Positions 57,565 through 64,000 of a stretch of DNA of 64,000 bases are shown here, one piece after another. The notes beneath the pieces are model-generated. The model had not been told where the DNA came from and searched no databases. It was given only the letters and a program-made list of their open reading frames with translations. The position numbers and the translations under genes are program-made. The DNA lies in NCBI GenBank assembly GCA_001972305.1, contig BDDD01002030.1, forward strand, positions 248,001 to 312,000, read 5' to 3'. The stretch is from Cephalotus follicularis (lineage: Eukaryota; Streptophyta; Magnoliopsida; Oxalidales; Cephalotaceae). Position 1 is the first letter of the stretch. Each line of letters opens with the position of its first letter.

Positions 57565-58770
57565 ATGGAAGGCCGACATGGAGGAACTGCAAGAAGAGCC
57601 AAACGTGGGCCGTCGACTAGATGCACCAGGGCTAATAGGGGTGTTGAAGAACCAGAAGAAAATGATGTCGTAACAGATACAGAGTTTTTCACACCTGTCC
57701 AAGAAGAGCCAAGGGATTTCTTGTGGGAGATGTATGCTACTATGGCCCAGATGAATGAGCTCTTACAGTGCCAAGTGGCTGCATCAGGTCAAGTTGCAGC
57801 TGCTAGAACAATTGGACGTGCATAAGCAACAAAGAGACCAGTTGATCATTCTGCACGCAGGGAGGATCCTTTGATCAGGTTCCTGAAGCTAAATCCTCCA
57901 ACTTTTACAGGAGATTCTGATGTTGTTGCCTCTGAGAGATGGTTAATGCAGATGGACAAAATCTTTGGATTCTTGGAGTGTTCAAAGTTGCAGAAAGTGG
58001 GGTTTGCTATTTATATGTTACAAGGTGAGGCAGAACATTGGTCGAGGATTGTTGATTCTTCTTGGGAGGAATCAAGGATAGTGAGGTCTTGGGATTTCTT
58101 CGTTACAGAGTTCAATGAGAAGTATTTTTTCGAGACAGAGGTTGACAAGAAGGAGGCTGAGTTCCTTGGCTTAGTGTAAGGCAGCATGATTATGCCCCAG
58201 CATGAGGTAAGGTTAATTGAATTGCAAGGATTGCTCCTCACATGGTCAGCACAGAAGCAAGGAAAGCCAAGAAGTTTCTTGGTGGACTTAGACAGACATC
58301 ATACAGAAGTTGGTACTACTACTATTGAGATCTTTCGTTAAGTTGGGTAGCAGAGCCAGAGAGCTTGCATCTGTATATGATGAACTGCGCAACTTCAGAA
58401 TTCAGACATGTAGCAGTAGACCGGCTTCTTCTAATTGGCAGTCAGGGAGGAGTTTTAGGAGCAGTAACAAGTCCCAGAGATTAGGGAACAACAGCACGAG
58501 TTAGGGCGATTCACCTCAGAGTTTTGGCAGTCTACCCGATTTTTCAGAGCACAGGGCACAATCTCGAGCTTTACAATAGAGGCGCAGAGGCAGGGCTCCC
58601 GAAGAGGAACCAGGGGACACAGGGAGGTCGCTCTAGACTTTCCAGTGGTTGTAGTAAGGCTTCCTTTGATCCGTGAATGCATTTTCAACGCACTAACCAT
58701 TCCTCTAATGATTTTTGGTGGAAGGCCGGTAAGTGCATGAGTTGTGGAGCTATGGATTACATGGTTAGAG
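57565..58770 (+). pseudogene. G3 gypsy gag, cut by copia-2
   Basis: From ATG 57565: basic N-terminus (MEGRHGGTARRAKRGPS), an acidic stretch, MYATMAQMNELLQCQVAA, a stop at 57823-57825, then the gag core RFLKLNPPTFTGDSDVVASERWLMQMDKIFGFLECSKLQKVGFAIYMLQGEAEHWSRIV and FVTEFNEKYFFETEVDKKEAEFLGLV. Stops and frame changes follow after 58177. GKCMSCGAMDYM at 58730-58762 is the start of a zinc knuckle (His replaced by Tyr) and is interrupted by the copia-2 LTR at 58771. Confidence 0.88.
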
Positions 58771-59679
58771 TGTTAGGTGGGAGTGTCTCTGCATGCCACA
58801 AAGTGGTGGCTACATGCTCTTCTATATGCACTCTTGATTTATACAATCTTAATTCCATTCATGTTTCTTGTGCAAATTACATTCAAGAATGGCATCTCTG
58901 CTATATGTCCCTGACCGTGACTACGGATCAGTTAATCACCATGTCAACTGGATACACATATAGTGCCATGTCAATAAAGGGTTTGATCTTGTGCCAGGGA
59001 GGTTATGAGAATGAGATCCTTACTCCCTTATAACAAAAAGACGCAAGTCATAGGTTCTCTTTCATAGGGTAATTATTGAACCTGACAAACTTTCCATGTT
59101 ATGCTTGCTCCCAGGTGTTAGTGGAGGATGAACTCTCTCATTGCCATTTGGGTTTACCCTAAAGCCGATACGGGGTGCGTGCTAGAGGAGCATGACACTG
59201 AACATACCCACCATAGGAAACCTATATTGGATAGTCAATACCTATGTCGATAGGATTCCTATTGTCTCGGTAATGTATAGTCATAGGTGAATTGTAGGCC
59301 ATACGTGACCTGCGTTGTGTCCTAAGACCTGAGCGGCTGGCAAGCGTTGTATTGTAATCGCTTGGCTTTGATTTTCACCTTTCCCAGCTCTCTGATATGA
59401 GCTGATAAAAGGGTTGTCTATGGGTCTTGTGGGAGATGCATTGAGATGCATGGATGAGAGCACAACAAGGAATCGTCACACCCGTATTGAGGATGATCAG
59501 CCCTATAAGACCTTTTATCCGCGACAGACTTAAAGACCTGGCCAGGAAGAGGCAGACTAGAAACGAGGAGTTTCTGGGTAAGATCCGCCATTAGTCTCAT
59601 TGCAGACAAGGATTTATAGTTATCACAGTATTACCTGGGGTGACATCTATCCAAACCCTAGTCTGCGGTCAGAGCCAAG

Positions 59680-62600
59680 TGTCACACCCGTCCCAACCGA
59701 GGCAGATGTGACCATCACGTGGCGAGCCTCCTTTCAGAAACATCCACGTGATATCTTAAAACCTGTTTGAAAATTTCTTAAAACCATCATAAAGTTGAAC
59801 TTTTTACAAAAACTTGAAAATTTTTCTAACTCTTAAATTTTTACGAAAATCGGGCATGTAGTATCCGTTTATCAGACTATGCCCCCTGTAAAGAAAAACA
59901 CAGTTTATAAAACACACTCCCAAAGGAGGAATCAGCAGGTATAATTGGGCTCAGCCCTCAACAAACCAAAATTTAAATCACTAAACAAGCATGGGTTGGG
60001 CTCCGCCTCAACCCCATTATCAAAGTATGAAAAGTAAATAAATAGAGCTCGACTCTTTAAAAAACAAAACCATAAAAGAAAACATTATTTAAAAATATAA
60101 GTAAATGCGTAATTTAAATGTCGATGAAGTAATATTATGCATGTGATAAAGCCCTGGTCATGTGTTGAAACACTGGTAGCATGCCCTGCTCTCATTGTCC
60201 ATCCCTTACTGAATCTGACTTAGCAACTGCTCGTATAATCTGAGAAGAAAGACTGTGAGAGGGTTAGTCCAAATGACTAAGTGAGTTGGGACAAGTCATT
60301 CCCTGTTACATCCATGAAGAATCGGATGTGCTGAATGAAAACGATATAGCAAAGATCAAAATATATAAGGTAATAAATAAAGTGAATTAAAGAATATCAT
60401 CAAGACTCAAATAAAAAGAAACTCATAACTCAAAAATGAAAGTGTACTCAACAAACCTCAAAACTTAAACTGGTACTACACGAGTACAATAGAATCACAA
60501 TAAGATAAGTATACATGAATATCAAGACTCAAAGACATGATCATGAACAATAAATCAAGGTATGTGCCCATAAAGAAAATCATAACATCCGAGGATGCTG
60601 GTACATCTGTCGTCATATCGTATCACCGTCAAATCCATATATTCGTTATTTCCATATATCCGTCAATTCCCATCTGGCCATATCTAATGGCAAATACTGA
60701 GTCTGACTGCAGCAATAATAATAGGCCAATAGGCTATAGGATGTGTACATCATCCTTCATACACCGGTGCAGAGTGCCTATGGTAAGCGGCACGCACCCC
60801 ACAACCACCAAGGGCATGCGTGTAAACGGCACGTACCCCACCTCTCACGATGGGTGTACATGTAAGCATATCAATGTCATCCAGCCACACAGGCTGTAGC
60901 CACACAGGCAAAATATCATCAGACTAGTAATATGGTCTGACAAGTGAGTGACGGAGCACCTATGCTGCACTCACACTCAGCATAACATCATAGACAATAG
61001 TATGCCGTAGATCCAAGTATGGAACCCGGGGGCAGTTCCCACATAACACCCCATCATAGACCAATGGGCATGCTAAGGAGAGTTGAGCGTCAAACGTACA
61101 CCTCACCCTAGACCATTATTGCATGTCACATACCATATAGTACCCAGCATCAGAGTACAAAAACACGGTAACAATGATACATAAAGAAAAAAAGAAGGTG
61201 ACCTAGTCACATAGAGTCTACCACACAACAATCAATAACAAACTCAACATAAGACATGTGGGATTCAAATCCCGATCAGATCATCAATAACTAACACAGG
61301 GCACATATAGAAACAAGAGTCTCAAAGACAATAAAAATAAAGGAAGGTACTGTCCCACTCACTGTATCAATGTCAATAACCCCCGCGGACTAGCCCCTCG
61401 ATGCTTTGGATTAGCTACAGGATCCGCGTCTCACTGGATGCTGAAAACTAGTTCGGCTATCGAATTTCACGTCACGGACTAGAAGCTCCACTATAACTCT
61501 GCATGAATACACGTATGAACTACTTATGCATGAAGATGTTGTATCGAAGTGAAACTTTTCAGATCATAATTAAAATATCCCAGTACACTGTCATTCAAAA
61601 ATCGACTGAAACTGACAAGCTGAGTTCTATTCTCCTTTGTAAAGTCATTGCTAAACAAGTTTTCAACAAAAGCAAAGTTAACACCCTTTTACAATTTTTA
61701 AGGATCCAATGGAGTTGAAACTTTGGGAAACGTGTTTATTCCTACCCAAGAGTCTACCAATGAAGACTAAAGTTAAACTGATAACCGGAGCTATGAGCAA
61801 CTTTGAAAAACTATGGTTTAAACTGTTTTTCCGTAAAAACTGCAAAAACGAGACTTTTTGGCCAAAATATTATCCGTTTGACGCTAAAATTTCAAGAATG
61901 TCTTTAAATATATCTATGAGCTTGTTTCTCAAAAATCAATACAAACGGATAAATAGAGCTATAAGCTCCTTTGTAAACTCACCGTTTCAAAACGATTTTT
62001 GCGTAACTTCGCACTTTTCGGTCCAAACCAAGTCTATTTGACACAAAACTTTACAAATAATATTTAAACCTATCTTAAGGTCTACCATTAAAATTTCAAG
62101 TCAATCGGACCACTCTATGTAGAAAACGTGACTAAAACCCCATTTCCGTGACATGGCGGCTAAAATTGCCGATATCAACCAACACAATAATACTTTGTTT
62201 ACTAACACAATATGCTCACACAATCCATAAAATCAGTTGTAATCCCTGAAAAGAAACAGTTTGTACTCATACACAGTTTCCCCCTAACATATATATTAAT
62301 CATCTCAATATGCATATTCATACAAACCATTAATTACTCAATAGTAGCAAGATGTTCATACAAAATGCGGGAATATGGAAAAAGTATAACCTACCTTAAC
62401 AATGACGGTTTAGCTTACAACAATGGAGATTTGGCTATCAAAGTGTCGACCTGTCAGTGCCTCAAGCCCCACTGCCGAGCTCTCTTCTTCATATTCACTG
62501 TCAAATCACATTTCCAGCTCTACCAAGCTCAGCCAGCACATCACAACCCCCTTCTGGCGCCAAGCCCGAGCTCCTCTCCTATGCCAATTTCGGCTGCAGG

Positions 62601-63354
62601 AATGGGTATCACCAAATGGAAGCTCTAAGCTTTGATATTCAGGGAGAAGAAAAACAACAAAGAGGAGGGGGAGAGGAATTACCGTCGTTGTTAGGCGTGC
62701 TCGCCTTCTTTGGATCAATCGATCCTTTTCCTTCACTATAGAACCAAACTGTCAGCTACTTGCGACAACTGATTCCATACATTATCGTGCCAACCTACTG
62801 AATTGACCCAGTCTTCACCAATGACGAACACAGTGGAGGAAGGGCGACACTGAAAGTGAAGCTCCACGCTTTGGCGTCAATGGAGGAAAGGAAACAGTGA
62901 CAGAGAAGGAGAAGAAGAAGGTTTAAGGAACTCACTTCTTCCCTTGGCAAAAAACGGCATTAATGGCCCCAGCCGGTAGTGAGATACCGCTGCCACACTA
63001 TTCCTCTCCTCTCTCGATTTCTCACCTTCTTTCTGCCATGGTCACTTCTTTGTTCCTTTTCCCTGCGTGACTCCTCTCCGGGTGTCTCCTTTTTTCTCTT
63101 CTCTTCGTGCTCTCCATTTCTCTCTCGAGCTCTCTCCCTAGTTCATCAATGGCATGGGCGCTATGCGCCCGTGCCTTGGTCTTTTTATTTGTTTCTCATT
63201 TGAAGCGCCTGGCGCTTTCTGGAAAATGCCGGGCGCTTCACAACCTCTTTTATTTTCTTTTAATAATAATAATTAATAATTAATAATAACAATAATGATA
63301 TATGCTCACGAAAATTTGCACGTTAACCACGTAAAAGTGACACAGGGTGTCACA
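59680..63354 (-). repeat. LTR F (gypsy-type), 3.7 kb, TSD about CCAAG
   Basis: It runs from TGTCACACCCGTCCC to CAGGGTGTCACA. The left flank is CCAAG (59675-59679); the right flank reads CAAG (63355-63358), so four bases match and the fifth is ambiguous. Copia-2 LTR homology resumes right after. No PBS, PPT or pol domain lies inside. It is related to LTR B. Near its right end are an (AAT)n stretch (63262-63300) and a GC-rich palindrome block (63200-63242). The 110-residue ORF at 61709-62041 and the 138-residue one at 62212-62628 show no domain. Confidence 0.85.
63155..63245. repeat. GCGCC/GGCGC palindrome block (LTR F)
   Basis: GGGCGCTATGCGCCC (63156-63170), GAAGCGCCTGGCGCTTTC (63202-63219) and GCCGGGCGCTTC (63228-63239) are short GC-rich inverted repeats, about 130-200 bases from the sense start of the LTR, the place where other LTRs carry their outer GTCGAC array. 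Confidence 0.75.
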
Positions 63355-63814
63355 CAAGTATGACGAGTGATACATGACACATACACTGATGACAGAATAA
63401 AGTACCAGTTAACCGGCTGATGGATGATAGACGTGGAGGACCACGGATTTGGGGGATGAGTGGATATCATACTGGGGCTACTCTGATAGTCTCTGACTAT
63501 TAGGATGGTCGTACCAGGACTTAGGGATGTTCTAGAAAATTTATCACTATACCAGAGACCAACCGAACTTTCGGGTCCTACCTAATTTGGAAAAGGTTGA
63601 TGTGTGAGCGACACATATCATTTAATGAGAGATTAGCATCGAGGAGATGCTACTTTGCTAGTGGACAGGTTCATTGCTGAACGTGTGTCTCTTCTTTTGG
63701 AAAGCGTTCATGCATCACCGTAATGGAATGTTCCGTGCTCAGGGTTGGTTGTTTTGACAGATGAATGCAGAGTGTATTTATTTGTAGAGAGAACTTAAGG
63801 AAAAAGGTTTATGA

Positions 63815-63996
63815 GAAGTCATACCTTGCAGCGAAGGTCAGACCACGCAGCGAAAGTCAGACCTCGAAGTCAGACCTCTGAGGTCGTTGGAAGAGGCAGA
63901 GGTCAAATTTCAGGGGTCATTGGCGGACCTCAGACACAGAGGGTAGACCTCAAAGGGCAGAGGTTAGATCTCTATGGTAGAGTTCTGACCTCAGTG
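63815..63996. repeat. GAGGTC/GACCTC array (copia-2 LTR)
   Basis: Repeated AAGGTCAGACC, AAAGTCAGACCTCG, AAGTCAGACCTCTGAGGTCG, GGCAGAGGTCAAA, GCGGACCTCAGAC, GTAGACCTCAAAGGGCAGAGGTTAGA and GTTCTGACCTCAG, in both orientations and about 15-25 bases apart. The copia-1 LTR has no such array at the matching place (about 27990-28060). Confidence 0.85.
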
Positions 63997-64000
63997 ATTC

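Larger units (their letters stand above)
55169..58770 (+). mobile_element. G3: Ty3/gypsy element, 5' part
   Basis: 5' LTR (55169-57399), PBS and gag in plus orientation, then the copia-2 insertion in gag. Pol lies beyond the window. The candidate TSD at the left is CCCAA (55164-55168); the right copy is not visible. Confidence 0.85.
58771..64000 (+). repeat. Copia-2 LTR, interrupted by LTR F and running off the window
   Basis: It starts TGTTAGGTGGGAGTG and aligns with the copia-1 3' LTR: 58771-59679 with 26671-27578, then 63355-63760 with 27583-27980. The left TSD candidate is TAGAG (58766-58770). Whether it is solo or the 5' LTR of a longer element cannot be seen. The last 190 bases hold an array absent from copia-1. 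Confidence 0.9.

Noticed and set aside
61709-62628. ORFs of 110 and 138 residues in LTR F
   Set aside because: No recognisable domain, inside an LTR bounded by TSD-like flanks and homologous LTR sequence.

Overview
This window looks like the nuclear genome of a flowering plant, probably a eudicot, though nothing here identifies the species. It is a dense nest of transposable elements. I see no host protein-coding gene, rRNA, tRNA or CRISPR array. The plant assignment rests on five things: Ty3/gypsy chromovirus polyproteins with a C-terminal chromodomain, Ty1/copia elements, a Sirevirus-type gag, a CACTA (En/Spm) transposon with TNP2 and Transposase_24 genes, and primer-binding sites matching plant initiator tRNA-Met (TGGTATCAGAGC).

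The layers can be ordered from target-site duplications and from reading frames that resume on the far side of each insert. (1) The oldest visible layer is a minus-strand gypsy element, G2. Its protease fragment lies at 40734-41418, its gag at 53972-54874, its PBS at about 55017-55032 and the edge of its 5' LTR at 55033-55168. (2a) A CACTA element (36158-40733 visible) sits in G2 just after the protease. (2b) Gypsy element H (41419-53971, TSD CTGTC) split G2 between gag and protease. H has large LTRs but almost no coding sequence, and its 5' LTR carries two solo LTRs: E (47262-49267, TSD GCCAG) and C' (50606-53405, TSD GGTCA/GGTCG). (2c) A plus-strand gypsy element, G3 (from 55169), interrupts the G2 LTR. 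(3a) Copia-1 (4869-36157 visible) sits in the CACTA TNP2 gene. (3b) A copia-2 LTR (from 58771) sits in the G3 gag zinc knuckle. (4) Copia-1 was hit by LTR B (right end at 4868), full-length gypsy G1 (6564-16638, TSD TAGTT), solo LTR D (17415-20080, TSD CTTAT), solo LTR I (21900-24429, TSD GGACA) and LTR C (28279-35289, TSD GTCAT). Copia-2 was hit by LTR F (59680-63354). (5) LTR A (right end at 2070) lies in B, and a gag-only Sirevirus-like element (30408-34769, TSD CCCTC) lies in C.

Every coding region is damaged by stops, frameshifts or deletions. G1 is the most complete element: gag, protease, RT, RNase H, integrase and chromodomain can all be read, interrupted mainly by stops that look like C-to-T changes. 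CACTA keeps recognisable N- and C-terminal parts of TNP2, an intron-containing Transposase_24 gene and a clear CACTA terminus with CCCTCGC subterminal repeats.

The most interesting signal is non-coding. Many LTRs carry dense arrays of short palindromes centred on GTCGAC, in two flavours: ACAGTCGACTGT and AAGCGTCGACGCTT. In the gypsy LTRs the arrays sit at two nearly fixed positions, about 0.17-0.35 kb and 1.05-1.45 kb from the sense-strand start. Two homologous LTRs, C and C', carry different flavours at the same two positions, and both arrays within one LTR always agree. Unrelated Sirevirus and gypsy LTRs carry the same motifs. Two further LTRs carry other palindromic arrays (AAGCGCC...GGCGCTT in F, GAGGTC/GACCTC in copia-2). 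Palindrome-rich LTR cis-regions are known from Sireviruses. Position-matched, exchangeable flavours spread over several superfamilies are what I would look at first.
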